NCBI GenBank assembly: GCA_951804985.1
Contig: OX638130.1
Coordinates: 117,007,593-117,071,592 of the forward strand
Source of the DNA: Dryomyza anilis
Lineage: Eukaryota; Arthropoda; Insecta; Diptera; Dryomyzidae
Direction of reading: 5' to 3'
DNA length: 64,000 bases
The translations under genes were made by a program, and so were the position numbers. Of this stretch, positions 51,501 to 62,357 are shown in pieces (the first letter of the stretch is position 1; every line of letters begins with the position of its first letter). A model generated the notes under the pieces. It saw only the letters and a list, made by a program, of their open reading frames with translations, was not told where the DNA came from and did not search any database.

Positions 51501-54500
51501 AATTAAATATTAACTGACCGGCCCATATTGTTTATTACGCCCTTTAGATTACTCGTCGATCAACAGAACTGGTCGATAGTCTAAACAGTCCTTAGTAAAA
51601 CTTCAAGGCAGAATAAGGTAGATAGCCGGCCTCAGCTGTTCAGAGGAATGCGCACTCGACTTGCATTTTAAAGGTTTCGGTTTTTAATCCCGGAAAATAT
51701 GTTCACTGTGCAGAACAAAACTCATCGATAGTCAGAACTGATCGATAGTCTAAACAGTCCTTGGCACAACTTCAAGGCGGAATAAGGTAGATAGAGGGTA
51801 GGAATAGGAATGCGCACTCGACTTGCATTTTAAAGATCTCGGGTTCGAATCCCGGGATATATGTCCACTGTACAGAACAGAACTGATCGATAGTCAGAAC
51901 TGATCGATAGTCTAAACTGTCCTTAGTAAAACTTCAAGGAAGAATTAGGGAGATAGAGGGTAGGAATAGGAATGGGCACTCGACTTGCATTTTAAAGGTC
52001 TCGGGTTCAAATCCCCGAAAATATGTCCACTGTACAGAACAGAACTGATCGATAGTCAAAACTGATCGATAGTCTAAACTGTCCTTAATAAAACTTCAAG
52101 GCAGAATAAGGTAGATATAGGATAGGAATATGAATACGCATTCGACTTGCATTTTAAAGTTCTCGGGTTCGAGTCACGGGAAATATGTTCACTCTACAGA
52201 ACAGAACTCATCGACTGCAGAACTGATTGATGGTCTAAACAGTCCTTAATAAAACTTCAAGGCAGAATAAGGTAGATAGAGGGTAGGAATAGGAATACGC
52301 ATTCGACTTGCATTTTAAAGGTCTCGGGTTCGAATCCCGGGAAATATGTCCACTGTACAATTACATAATTTCAAAATCTGTCTGAGTGCTGTGCAAAAAA
52401 ATGGTAGGTGGATTCGAAAGACATAGATTTGAAGATATTAAGCTCAATACTTGATCAATAGGAATTTTCGAAGATCATAAGTATTCCAAATCAATGGAAC
52501 ACCTTTTCAAAAATTCTCAATAATCATATTCAAAATATCATGGTAGGATTGATGAACTTTATTAGACAGTTACAAAGATGATCAGTACAGGTGAACTGAT
52601 TTACGGCAGTTTCGTAAATCAATAGATCTACAGATCAATTCTAATCAAGACTATAGGACGACAGATTTGAATATGGAAATTTTCAAATAAATATCTAATA
52701 ATATCGAGAGACTGAAATCAGAATGAAGACTTAAAGATCCGCAGATCAATACTAATCAAGACTATAGGACGACAGAGTTGAATTTCGAAAAACCTAATAA
52801 TATCGAGAGGTTTTTATCGAAGATAATGAGTCTGAAATCATAATGAAGACTTGAAGATCGTCACATTCGACTGAACCACAGATCAAATGTCTTGATTATA
52901 GTAACGAACTGAATTAGAGTACATTGATCTAAAAGTCTGCTTATCTTCAACCAACTTAATTGCAAAAATTCTTTTGTCGCTTATGTAAATCGAGAACAAT
53001 TATTTCTTTTTCGTTTTAAGAACAATTGAAACGAAAATTGAGTCAACCAAAATACGCCAGAATTCAAAATGAGTAGCATGTTATTTTGTTGTTGACATTT
53101 AAATGGCAACGAAATGGTAATGGTTTCCTTCAACTTGGAAATAATTTTGCTGCTGCCCCCAAACAGATCCCCGCGGACAATGTTGCCATTTATTTCGAGA
53201 AATGCGGCTGTTCAGCGTATATTTAAATTGTTGCACTTATAAATGGGAAAAATGTTGTGCAGTCAGTCAGTACGGACGGGTTTTAAATAAACTTCCTTTT
53301 GCTAAAGCAATTTTCAAACGGACAGACAGACAGACCGGGTGTATCGAATGTGCGAACGATCAATGGACTCAATTTGAAATGTTTAAAATTTTGTAAATTT
53401 CAAAAATTGCAAAATTCAAAAAAGCTAAAAAGAGCAAAGAAAAAAGTGTTTTTTTTAAATGGCAGAAAAAATAAAAATAACGCGCCACGAAATTTCAATT
53501 GAACTGCGCAAATTTGAAAATGAACGTAAATGATTTCGCATATTGTTTGGCTTGCAGTTGGCAGTGTTTACATTTCGCAAATGCTGAAGATAAAGAAAAA
53601 AAAAAACACTTTAAAATAAATAAAAATAAAAATGAAAAATAATGATTTAACACCTAAATTGCTGCGGGGATTCATGCGTCGTTGGCATCGCTGGCTGATG
53701 CTGCTGCTGATCGTGTGCTGATCATCAACAGATACTGGCAAAAAACACAAAAATTTAAAAAGAAAAAAAATCATTAGCTTGTGTTCGATATAAAAATGAA
53801 ATAAATAAAAAAAGAATGTTTAAAAATAAATAAAATTTAACTTGTTTAAAAAAGATTTTTCGTTTCTCTTTTAACCCAAAGTTGCTGCGTCAAATGTTGA
53901 CGGCACACCGCCAAATATAATTTGTTTTTCATTTTAAAGCCAAAATTCTAACAAAATTTAAATTATTTTTTTTTTTATTTATTTTGGCTGTAAATAAATT
54001 GGAAAATTCAATGAATTTGTGGAAAATTGAAGAAAATTTTAATTAACTTAATTTTTGTTGGATTTTTCTTGGGATTTTTTTTGTGTTTATACAGCATTCA
54101 AGGATGTTATTCTTAAAAAAACACATAATAAGCTATTTTTGTACTACATTTTGTAAAGTGTTATTTAACGCAAGAATAATAAAAATATTTAAATTCTTTA
54201 CAAGGTTGTTTTATCATTAGCATCATTGAAGTGAATTTATTGAGCGCTAAAAAAGTTATAAAATAAGAATCTCTAAATATGTTTTCAACTAATTTTTCAA
54301 TCTTAAGGCTTCATTAAGCACTTTTTTTTAGTATAATTCTCAAAAACACATGTTTTATAGTCCCCAAAAATATCTACATCTTTCAAAATATTAAATGTTT
54401 TTTTTTTGCAACACTTTCTGTGAATTTTTGCAATTTAATATTTTTCTTAAATTTTTATTTATTTATTTTTTCTTTTTTTCCATTTGCAGATGTTGAAGAA

Positions 54501-57500
54501 TTGTCAACCAAACTAATGGCAAAACTGGCCGAAGTTCAAAGTCTCGAGGGCGGAACATTTTTCATTGGCAACGCCGATGCGCTAAAGGGTCCGGCAACAT
54601 TTCAGCCGCAACATGTGCTGCTACCGGGTGAGTTTCAACAACATTTGCACTCTTTTTTGTTGTTGTGTGTTTTGAAAAATATTCTGAAATTTTGTGCCAA
54701 AGTGTCTGTCTTGTCGAAATGAAGCGAATTTTTGGAAAAAATATAAAATTTCTGCAATAACAAAAATAATTAAAAATGTTTTTGTAAAACAGCGTGTGGT
54801 ATGTGTCGTTGGGATTTCGGTCATTTTATGGTATATGAGTTACAGGTAGTTGCTATGGCTCATCGTTCGTGAGCGGCTCACAAAACACTTGAGTTTCACA
54901 ATTGAATTTTCAAGTGGCGCCGCCGCTTCATGTGTGTCAAAGTTAGTACTGTTGTTGTAAATGAGTTTATTTTATTGGTATTTCAAGTACTTGGCACATA
55001 ACGGGAGGGCGTAATGTGCCCTTGAGGAGGTCCCGACAAAAAGTATTTGCTTTGGTCCAGGCGTTAAATTAGCATATTTAAATAAACAGCAAAGAATTAT
55101 TGGAAAAACACTTTAATCATGCATTATAATTGATGACAAATCAATTTTTTTAAAACCCTTAAATAAAAACTTTTGTAGCGTCCGTAGGTCAGTAGTTAGT
55201 GCGTTGGACTGCGAGTCGAAAGATTGCGGATTTGAACAGCTGCGAATGCGAACTCCAAAAAAGAAAACAATTGTCTTGAACAACTTCTCACCCTGTCATT
55301 CAAACTCAGCATTAGGTCCAACTATAGGTCCAACCATTTGAGTACAAATGTAGAAAACACTGCACAAATGGAACTCCGTCTAGATTCTTCTCAGCTGTTA
55401 GGCCATACTATATAAAAACCAGTTGGGAAGGTTAGATCACATGGGAAATTTTAAAGTAGGTGTAATTATGATAGTTCGGATTATCAAAATTAAAGTCGGT
55501 CTAAGCCGACTATAAATACCCTACACATATGTGTGGTTACCATTCAAAGTGATATATAGGTCACCAGGGTATACGAATCCTGAAAATAACTACAAACATT
55601 CAATCGCTGAAGAATTTCCATTCATTTGATACCCATATTTACATATGGGTAGGTGTACCGAATATCGATTTCTTTTTTGGTGAACCACAAGTCTTTTCGC
55701 CGGAAAACATTATTATCATGTATTTGAGAATGATGTCAATACATATTTGACCAAAAAAGTTTACCTAAGCACGTATACAGTAAAATTGATCTGTATATGT
55801 AAATTTTATATGAGGTATTTGAACATAAGTGGTCGGATCATAGGTCACAATTGACCGATCTCGCCAATTTTTTCGCACATACAGCGTAGGTATATTAGTA
55901 ATCTAAGTTATAAGTTTCATTTATCTAGCTCTTCAATTTTAAAAGTCTTAGGGATTTCAACAGACAGACAGACAGACGGACAGACAGACGGACAGACAGA
56001 CAGACGGACAGACGGACATCGCTAAATCGACTCAGGAGGTCATGCTGATCAAGAATATATATACTTTTCCATACCGGAGATGCTTCCTTCTGGGTGTTAC
56101 AAACGGCGTACCAAACTGAATATACCCTTTCACTCTTAGTGTAGGGTATAAAAAGTTTTCTATATTTCGTCGTTATAGAACAAAAAACCACCAAATACAT
56201 TTTTATGAAAAACTTAAATTTCGAGTTTGTTGATTAATAGTATAAAAAGTAATTGATGCATTTTTAAAGTTTAAATCTCAATTGATAGATTTAAATTGTC
56301 TTATTATGTGGTATAAAAATTGAGATCATCGATTAAAAATTGACAGATATATAAAGTTTTTTGTAAATGAATATTGGGCATTTTGAAAATGTATTTGGTG
56401 ACATTTCGTTCTACAACGACTATTTAGTTCCTTTTACAACTTTCTTGATTTACAAAAGTTGTAAAATAAAATACAAAAACATGCAAAACTTAAAACTTTG
56501 CCCATGAACCTGTGTAAATAATGTGCGGACGCCAACTTCTAGACAAATTGGCTGCCATTGAGACGTCTGTCTAGTGTAAAGTGTCTTTTTTCAGCCTCTT
56601 GCAGCTCTTATACAGCTCTTTTCCAGCTGCAGCTAGCACAAGCCTTAATGATCTGCACTGCACACTTTAGTCATAACTTATAATAACAAGAATAATATAA
56701 AAAAAAAAACAAAAAAATAATTAATATCTTGGCAGCATATACACGATATTTATATATTGAAGTGTGATTTTTATCTTCTGACAAATAGCTTTTGGCTTAA
56801 TTTATTGAACATGTTGACGCGCCAACATTTCAATCATTTTGAGCAAATTCATTAAGTTTATTATTTTTATTTCTCAGTTTTAAATTATTGTTGATTTGGT
56901 TTTTGTTTTTACTAATTCATCATTTAAATTCAAGTGCGTCGATATGCATTATTTGCAGCACACGATGTGCCAATGATTTACATGTCAAAACAATTTCGGT
57001 TTCGTAATGACTACGTACGTGTTTATTTTTAGTACATTCATGAATACTATTTTTGGCGTTTTGAGCATAATAAAGCTTAAACAAAATGAAGTTAAAATAA
57101 AGTTAAGTTAAAATAAAATTAAGTTTATACAGAAAAAAAATAATAAAGGGTTTTTCAATAAGAGCGCTACAAAAGTTTTTTTCAAGGGTTTTTCAACAGG
57201 GACGCTACAAAAGTAGAGCGACAGCGACAGCAAACGACGCCATATTTCTCGCCGCTCTTTTGACATTTCTCTTCAGTAAAGTTTGCCATTTCATGACGCA
57301 AAGATATACGAGCCAACAACGAATCGAAATTATTAAAATTTACTACCGAAATTCGAATTCGTATAGCGTCCCTGTTGAAAAACCCTTTACTTAGATAACA
57401 CATCACAACAAAAAAAAATGAACCGCGTTCATAGTAAGATTTTCCGATGCACTTCAAGATTCTAATCACGACCTCATACTTAGTTTTTTTCATATTGCTT

Positions 57501-60255
57501 TAAGTTTTTGAGTTATTACATAATACAAATATATGTCAATTTTTGTGTTTTTCTGCATATTTTGGACTTTTACTTTTTACAGATTTGAGTTATCGATCCA
57601 ATTTCTTTTATATTCCATTGAGCATACTTCAGCTAATATTTTGAAATAAACTACATGAAATTTGGATTAATCTGACCGAAGTTATGACCAGTCAAACACA
57701 AAACTAATAATTTTAAGGTGTACCTATTATTTATTGCATAAAATATTAAGTTTTCGTAATTCAATAAAATTATATATTAAATGTTAAACTAGATGCATAA
57801 TTTAATGATTGCTCTTGCTTTGTTTTTACAAATCACTCTATAAGCGCTGCGATTCAGGTCGTGATTAGAATTTTGAAGTCCATCGGAAAATCATACTAAG
57901 ATCACAGATATTTTTTTGTGGTGCAGTGTAATTGGACATTTATATAATTTACTGTACAAATAGGTCCGTCTACAAAAGGAATGCGCTTGAATAAACAGAA
58001 ACTTAGATCAAAATTTAATTTTTAGCAAAAATTAGCAATTTAACCTGGGCTAAAGTGGGACACGTTTTGATTTTCCTTCATAAAAGTACATTTGAATATT
58101 TTTTAAAATTCTTTTGAAGATTCCATTCCATAGTCTAATTCATGATCTAACTTTTTACAATAACAGAATTTCATTTAATTGATTTTTGAACGATTTTTCC
58201 AAACAGTTTTATTTTTCATTTTTCAAGAAGTCCAAAATAGAGCTGTTTGGAAAACTCGCTCAAAAATCAATTAAAAGGCATATAAATGGAATTCGATTAA
58301 TGCAAAAAGTTAGATCATGAACCAGTCTATAGAAAAAATCTTCAATATAAATTTAAAAAATATTCAAATGTACTTTTTTTTGAGGAACATCAAGAGGGAT
58401 ACTTTAAAATTTTTACCAAACTTTCTTTTTGTTTCATAACAAAATCAAATATTTTAAGGCGGGAAAAAATTAAAAGTATTAAAACAAACATTGCCTAAAC
58501 TACGTTTCCCACTTTACCCCGGAAAATGTTTCCTACTTTACCCCAATATCACAATTTGAATATAACCTAGCATAATTTCCGCAAAGTTAAATTATTTGCA
58601 AACCCCGTTTGTATTTCAAAAGATATACAACATTCGATCATTTTAAATATACATTCCTAATTAAAATGGACAAAAATGTACACTTTTTGATACCAAAAAC
58701 AGCACTCTAAAAGAACTTTCAAAATCATCAAGCAATTTAGGAGCATTCTTAAATTGGAGTCATAAAGGAGACCAATTTTTAAGTGTTTTATGGCCCTCAG
58801 AAAAATGACTCTAAAAAGTATCTCATTTAAGACTGTTTTCGGAGCTATCAAAAATATTACTCATAAAAGATTCATATTTAGGAGTTATTTAGGAGCCCTC
58901 ATAAATTAGACTAGGAGTCTAATCTATTCGATTTGAAATAAAATATTAGTAAATTCAACCTACATATTAAATCGATTTTATGAAATTAATGCATTTTCTC
59001 ACGGTTGTCTGGACTAAGATAAACATGAACCTGTACTATGTTGTATTAATTTCACACACATTCTATATTTCTGAAGAAAGAAAAACTCCAAAAATGAAGC
59101 AATTGTGGTGTCTGGAAATTCTCAAAAATGTGAATGTTTTAAGAATATTTTAAAATTATCAAAAATACGCGGATTTTTGCGCTCTTTAAAGCGTGTGCAC
59201 TTCCCAAGTTTCTGTTGCCTTTTTAGGATCTTTTCAGTGCTCAAATATGAGTGTTTTAGGAGTAATAAAAGTGTCAGAAATATGCAGATTTTTCGGCTCA
59301 TGAAATGGTGCCCACTACCCAGGGGTTAGGAGTCTTTATGGGTTCTTTTAAGTGTTCACATATTAGCATTTAAGGAGAAGGGATTTTGGGCTCATAAAAT
59401 GGTGCATCTACCCAGGGGTTGGGAGCCGTTTTGGGCACTTTTTAGTGCTCAACTATGAGTGTTTTAGGTGTAATAAAAGAGGCAGAAATATGAGGGTTTT
59501 TGGGCTCATAAAATGGGGCCTTCTCCCCAGCCTTTTTGGACTTTTTTAAGCGCTCATATATGAGGGTAATACTCATAAATATGACACATTTAGGAGTCTT
59601 AAAAGACTTAAAATGTTTGCTGGGTATTTTTTCACTTGCTCTAGAAATGCAATTAAAAGTTATTAATTATTTTTATAATCATGGAACAAAAAGCTATGTG
59701 CAAAAACATATTCAAAAATTGCAATTTCCCACATTACCCAAAGTCGCACTTTTTCCCATTCTCCCCTACTAATTTTTTATTTTATTTTAAAGTGCTCATC
59801 CAAATGTGTATCTTCTATAATACATTTCGATCTGAAAACAGATCACGTTCGCAATTTTTGACAGACATGTGTGTGCAAAATGACAGAACGTGGCTGCAGT
59901 TGATTTTTGGAACATGTTAAGTGACAAAATTCAATGCAGTTTTTTCTTTATAAATAATTCATACATTTTCAACACATTCAAAAATACTAAAATTACTTTT
60001 TTATGTCAAACATTTAAATGTCATATTGTATAAAATTCAGACTTTGATGGTGTTGCATAGATAACGCGAGATTCCCTCAACTTTTACTTTGATTTATCAA
60101 AAAAAAAATTTAAATGAGCACATTTTAATAAACATTTTTCTTTCTACTCCTTTTTTTCAACAGAGAAACAACCCGCAAAGTTTGGCGAACGACGTATTCT
60201 GAAAACCCTACAACCCGGAAATGTCTACATTGAAGAGAACGGCTCAAAGGGCTGA
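35990..60255 (+). CDS. wgn: Wengen: TNF receptor superfamily member
   Basis: Wengen is a Drosophila TNF receptor for Eiger; it signals to JNK through TRAF-type adaptors at the cell surface or on endosomes. The CDS joins 35993-36589, 36675-36915, 54490-54627 and 60164-60255, giving 355 residues, close to the fly protein. Residues 106-137 look like a signal peptide (MLRSVSLSLTP then YVALLVLSTT). One cysteine-rich domain has six cysteines at 140, 153, 156, 159, 169 and 177 (SPCQSHSWWDPVKDKCIPC). A Gln-rich stalk (211-231) precedes a membrane span at about 243-264. The roughly 90-residue cytoplasmic tail has no death domain. Introns are GT-AG and phases agree (0, 1, 1). The acceptor just upstream of the ATG implies at least one noncoding leader exon further 5'. 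Confidence 0.93.
36675..36915 (+). CDS. wgn: wengen coding exon 2 (stalk and membrane span)
   Basis: It follows an 85-bp intron; acceptor TTTATAG, donor GTAAGT at 36916. It codes RRKSEDGELSLQ, a polyglutamine-type stretch, MPLDWQ, then the hydrophobic helix ALFVAVLACLLFFIVAACI and a basic stop-transfer region HMRQWRRMERRLDQ. The helix with basic residues on its C-terminal side predicts a cytoplasmic C terminus. Confidence 0.93.
37975..38194 (+). mobile_element. MITE family A, copy 1 (CACCCAGAAAAAAA ends)
   Basis: 220 bp with ends CACCCAGAAAAAAA and TTTTTTTCTGGGTG. The interior includes CAAATCCCATTAAAATTGGT and TAAACTCAATGGCAATGTCA. Confidence 0.8.
38359..38579 (-). mobile_element. MITE family A, copy 2
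   Basis: 221 bp, the same element in reverse orientation (CATGACATTGTCATTGAGTT inside), ends CACCCAGAAAAAAA and TTTTTCTGAGTG. Lies 164 bp from copy 1. Confidence 0.8.
39030..39965 (-). mobile_element. GGGGCGAATGTGCA element, copy 2
   Basis: Reverse orientation; right end AAAAATTCACATTCGCCGCTT near 39938. The subunit GATGCCAATCGATAGGTGCT and its inverse alternate at least six times. Confidence 0.65.
39970..41920. other. wengen intron, no repeat or exon recognised
   Basis: Mixed A/T-rich DNA with short frames only. 41040-41110 has a small TATGCAAGATCA-type repetition. Confidence 0.35.
41930..42367 (-). other. Unrecognised 145-codon open frame
   Basis: Reads MHVQYNKMFRLVYHSFPSRI through NQPRWELWSGTNENEVLYWA to a stop. 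It is more complex and less A/T-rich than other intronic frames, but I recognise no domain. It could be a decayed transposon fragment or chance. Confidence 0.25.
42426..43315 (+). repeat. ~380-bp tandem duplication with TTGGTTGTTTCAACTAACTT
   Basis: GATATGCTGCA...ACAGAATAGAA at 42426 and 42809 begin two long units (spacing about 383 bp); GTGTGTAGCATTCTAAATAT near 42731 and 43103 ends them. A third, shorter copy ends near 43310. Each unit has inverted words GGTTGCGCCAACCAAC and GTTGGTTGTTTCAACTAAC. Confidence 0.8.
43320..45740. other. wengen intron, mostly single-copy; GATCG-rich at 44.3-45.5 kb
   Basis: No exon recognised. 44280-44800 is G+C-richer than most of the intron and contains GTAGATCGCGATCGCAGCAC, GTGCGATCGTCTACG and GACGTACGACGCACGATCAC. 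Confidence 0.35.
45745..46690. repeat. Diverged relatives of the AACCAACT / AGTTGGTT repeat
   Basis: Degenerate AGTTGGTTGG, CAACCAAATT and GAACCAAATAAGTTGGTTGG words link this stretch to the units at 42.4-43.3 kb and 47.0-47.15 kb. Confidence 0.45.
46690..46965 (-). mobile_element. tRNA-derived SINE with a 30-bp internal duplication
   Basis: Read on the minus strand it starts AGCGTCGGTAGCTCGTCTGC and has box B GGTTCGATGCC (46870-46880). GTGCGTTGGACTACGAGC is repeated as GTGCGTTCGACTACGAGC (plus-strand words at 46893 and 46923), so 30 bp is duplicated between boxes A and B. The tail (ATTTGAGTACAAATATAACA) matches the copy at 55180-55415. Confidence 0.75.
47018..47125 (+). repeat. 21-bp minisatellite, unit GAACCGAATAAGCGGTTG...
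   Basis: GAACCG starts at 47018, 47039, 47060, 47081 and 47102, an exact 21-bp period. Being a multiple of three it yields an EPNKRL-type heptapeptide in one frame; no other coding sign. Confidence 0.9.
47461..47722 (+). mobile_element. MITE family B, copy 2
   Basis: Ends ATATCGTCGTTGTAGAACTA and TAGTTCTACAACGACGATAT are near-perfect inverted repeats; 262 bp. Confidence 0.85.
47725..49835. other. wengen intron, no element or exon recognised
   Basis: A/T-rich, single-copy in appearance with poly-A/T tracts. Confidence 0.35.
49849..50040 (-). mobile_element. Complete tRNA-derived SINE with poly(A) tail
   Basis: On the minus strand it begins CGGCCTCAGCAGTCCAGAGG, has box A TAGCGCGCTGG (50010-50020), box B GGTTCGAATCC (49978-49988) and a tail ending in A18 or so (T tract at 49849-49866). 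Flanking GTGATCGAC (49840-49848) and GTGATAGAC (50041-50049) look like a 9-bp target duplication with one change. Confidence 0.88.
50165..50780 (+). mobile_element. GGGGCGAATGTGCA element, copy 3 (shorter)
   Basis: Starts TGCCAAAGGGGCGAATGTGC. Contains CACCTATCGATTGGCATCAT and the inverted GATGCCAAACGATAGGTGCT, and ends with GCTAGAAATATCCAACAAAA, the inverse of a segment near 23005 in copy 1. Confidence 0.65.
50790..51520. other. wengen intron, no exon recognised
   Basis: No strong repeat; short frames only. Confidence 0.35.
51535..52360 (+). repeat. 162-bp tandem array made of SINE heads
   Basis: TTGCATTTTAAAG occurs at 51661, 51823, 51985, 52147 and 52308 (spacing 162, 162, 162 and 161). 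Each is followed by a box B relative of CTCGGGTTCGAATCCCGG and by CACTGTACAGAAC, ACTGATCGATAGTC, AAAACTTCAAGGCAGAATAA. The first unit keeps GCCGGCCTCAGC, the 5' end of the SINE at 49.85-50.04 kb. Confidence 0.92.
52365..54489. other. wengen intron before coding exon 3
   Basis: 52560-52880 holds a loosely repeated ACTATAGGACGACAGA / AGATCAATACTAATCAAG sequence (two copies about 115 bp apart). The rest is A/T-rich with no exon recognised. Confidence 0.45.
54490..54627 (+). CDS. wgn: wengen coding exon 3 (cytoplasmic tail)
   Basis: Acceptor TTTGCAG ends at 54489, donor GTGAGT starts at 54628. The phase-1 junction with 36915 gives D then VEELSTKLMAKLAEVQSLEG and a stretch ending QPQHVLLP. It lies 17.6 kb from the preceding exon. 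Balanced codon use and lower A+T than the flanks support it as coding. Confidence 0.88.
55175..55414 (+). mobile_element. tRNA-derived SINE, same family as 46.7-46.96 kb, no duplication
   Basis: TAGCGTCCGTAGGTCAGTAG, then GTGCGTTGGACTGCGAGTCG and a decayed box B GATTTGAACAGC; the tail includes AGGTCCAACCATTTGAGTAC. Confidence 0.65.
55415..56152 (+). mobile_element. Element with ACCCTACAC / GTGTAGGGT ends, copy 2
   Basis: Begins AAAAACCAGTTGGGAAGGTT, has AAATACCCTACAC near 55516 and ends AGTGTAGGGTATAAAAA. An internal CAGACAGACGGA microsatellite runs over 55961-56017, followed by GCTGATCAAGAATATATATA. Confidence 0.7.
56167..56421 (+). mobile_element. MITE family B, copy 3
   Basis: Ends TCGTCGTTATAGAACAAAAA and CGTTCTACAACGACTA. 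Interior nearly identical to the copy at 12.57-12.80 kb (CTTAAATTTCGAGTTTGTTG). Confidence 0.82.
56425..57145. other. wengen intron 3, no element recognised
   Basis: A/T-rich noncoding DNA. Confidence 0.35.
57146..57387 (+). mobile_element. Mariner-type MITE family C, copy 2
   Basis: Outer end AAGGGTTTTTCAATAAGAGC at 57146 with a second, inner end AAGGGTTTTTCAACAGGGAC at about 57185; right end GTCCCTGTTGAAAAACCCTT. TA on both sides. Confidence 0.78.
57390..59165. other. wengen intron 3, no exon recognised
   Basis: Long inverted partial similarity between 58080-58250 and 58250-58400 (TACATTTGAATATTTTTTAA and its reverse relative AAAAAATATTCAAATGTACT) suggests a degraded foldback element. Confidence 0.45.
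59170..59605 (+). repeat. ~95-115-bp tandem repeat in wengen intron 3
   Basis: CTACCCAGGGGTTAGGAG (59315), CTACCCAGGGGTTGGGAG (59408) and CTCCCCAGCC (59523) are each preceded by GGGCTCATAAAATGG-like and followed by TCATATATGAG/TTTTAGGAG words. Confidence 0.75.
60164..60255 (+). CDS. wgn: wengen last coding exon
   Basis: Acceptor TTTTTTTCAACAG ends at 60163. The split Glu codon is completed and the frame reads KQPAKFGERRILKTLQPGNV then YIEENGSKG and TGA at 60253-60255. This matches the conserved end expected for the receptor tail. A stretch of A-rich 3' UTR follows. Confidence 0.88.
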
Positions 60256-61530
60256 ATAGCTGAAAGCAGGGACTTGGAAAGGTCCCACTTAAAGCGCACT
60301 TTTCTAAAAGAAACTAAGTAGTGCAAGTTAATCTTGTTATACATAGTAGTTACTCGTTTGAACGAGTACTCGAATACACAGAGAGAAAAATATCAATTAA
60401 TAAAAAAAAGAAAAACTTATAAAAACAGCAAAAGTTAAATAGAAATATGCGAAAAAAAAAGAAATATATAAAAATATTAAGAAAAACTACTACTTAAAGC
60501 AGCAAAGCAATATGTTCTAAATTTTATTTAAGTAAATTTTAAAAAGTATTTAAAAAATTTTAAAATTTATAAAGAAAAAGAAAATAATTATTAATATAGT
60601 TGCGTAGGTTAATTGTGGCAAACATCAAACAATATTAAGCAAAACAAACAAACATTAAAAGAATAATTTTTTATAATTATTTCAATTAAAATAGAATTTT
60701 AAATTAATGTATAAAAAATATATAGAGTTATAAACATGAGAAGTAGAAATTTTGTTGACTTGTTGTAAATTTATTAATTGTATGTTTAACTAATCTATGC
60801 AGTTTATTAATTACTTTATTTTATTTTATTATTATTTTGCTATAATTAAATAGTTTTCTTTCTTTCTGTATTTTGCTATAAATTACTAAAGGGCTATTAG
60901 TAATTTTGGAAAAAACACCTCTGTAAATATCTGCGCAAAATAGCAACGCAATTAGTTTAATTAGTTGTTTAACGTTTTAAAACAGGCTTATAAACTATCT
61001 ATAACTTATGTAAATCAACTTTATATTTAATGGTTTTTGTTCGCTTTTACTTAATGTAAATATTTTGTATTTCTTAAAGGAATAACCAAGTAAAAACTGC
61101 TCTAACTCAAGCAAATATAAATAAAACTAAGGCATATCTAAGGCATATCATATGAATTATAATAAACTACTATATAATGGCTACTTTTTGTTGTTGTTGT
61201 TGCTGCGTAAATCGCTTAAAACGTATTAATGCAGTATATAAAAAAACTAATTTGAAAAGATATATAAAAAAACTAATTTGAAAAGAATAATTTGCAAAAA
61301 TATTAAGCCACAAACTTATAATAATAAAAAAATAAGTTAAAAATAAATTATATTAATTACCGACTTCTACTTGCGTTGAGGCAGAGGTGCAGGTGAAGAA
61401 ATTATATATTTACTGAAAAAGGGTTATTAGGGTACCCTCGGCAGCTGCAATTATAACTATGTATTTGTAAAAGTTATCTAGAAGTTATGTCTAAAGGAAT
61501 TGTGAATAAAACGAATTGCAAAAGAAATTT
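60256..61530 (+). other. wgn: wengen 3' untranslated region
   Basis: A very A/T-rich, non-array stretch after the stop codon. AATAAA hexamers occur near 61120 and at 61505-61510. The latter is followed by AAAAGTGTTTTTTTTT, a U/GU-rich downstream element, making it the best distal cleavage signal. Confidence 0.6.
61505..61510 (+). terminator. Probable distal poly(A) signal of wengen
   Basis: AATAAA with a GTGTTTTTTTTT downstream element about 30 nt later. Confidence 0.55.
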
Positions 61531-61534
61531 AAAA

Positions 61535-61896
61535 GTGTTTTTTTTTATTTATTTATAGAATTCTAGGAAATGATAGGTACTCTTTTAAAGTGAAAACATA
61601 AAATAATGCTTTAATGTGTTTTAAAATATAAAATAAAAATACGATGGAGATTAAAGAAAAAATAAAACTTTAGTGGAAATAGAGAAATATAAAGTTTTTT
61701 TTTTACACCAAACATAATTTTATTGGGGACTAAAAGAATAGATAGTCTTTTATTTTGGATAACAAGACTATTCTAGTGTTTTCCGGCAATATGCCCGAAC
61801 TATTCCTGAAAAATGTCTCGGGTAATATATTGGGAAATGTATAGCAGCCCTCGAAGCAGTTTTGAAACATTTTTACGACATATTTAAAAAAGACAA
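61535..61896. repeat. Left part of a GGCA/CAGACAAAG-type repeat
   Basis: ATATTTAAAAAAGACAA before 61896 continues at 62358 after an insertion; compare TATATTTCAAACAGACAAAG near 62972. Confidence 0.45.
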
Positions 61897-62357
61897 TCCC
61901 TAGTAGAAATTTTGGTAGGGCCATGCTCATGAACTGATCATGTCATTATTTGAGATGATCGGAATATGACGAGGCCCACGATGTCCTTGTAACGCAGTGT
62001 CCTGATCATGTACTCGCCTCAGGCAATGATCATGTACTGATCGGGTAATTCCCCATATCATTATTTATCTGACCATTGCCTTGTTAAAACATGAGCATAC
62101 GAAAGCACTACAAATACCCGATGAAATAAAATATCATACCTCATTGAAACCTGATCATTGTCCGATGAAAATTTCTTTATGAGGAACAACTAATGTAGCT
62201 TTGATCGGGACCATTGGCTGTTTAGATAATGTAAACCCTGCTATGGTGAGCATGATAAGGGCATGAGAAGGCAATGATCATATTTACTCTAATAGGGGTT
62301 ACCTGACGAAACCCCGATCATTTCCCGATGGCGCATCGGGCAAATTTCCACTAGGGA
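61897..62357 (+). mobile_element. 461-bp inverted-repeat element inserted in another repeat
   Basis: Left end TCCCTAGTAGAAATTTTGG, right end CAAATTTCCACTAGGGA. Interior dense in ATGATCATGTACTGATCGGG and similar GATCATG words. The flanks read through to match the uninterrupted relative at 62945-63010, marking an empty site. Confidence 0.7.

Larger units (their letters stand above)
36916..54489 (+). other. wgn: wengen 17.6 kb intron
   Basis: Donor GTAAGT at 36916 and acceptor TTTGCAG ending at 54489. No additional coding exon is needed by phase, and none was recognised. The transposons and arrays inside are listed separately. Confidence 0.8.
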
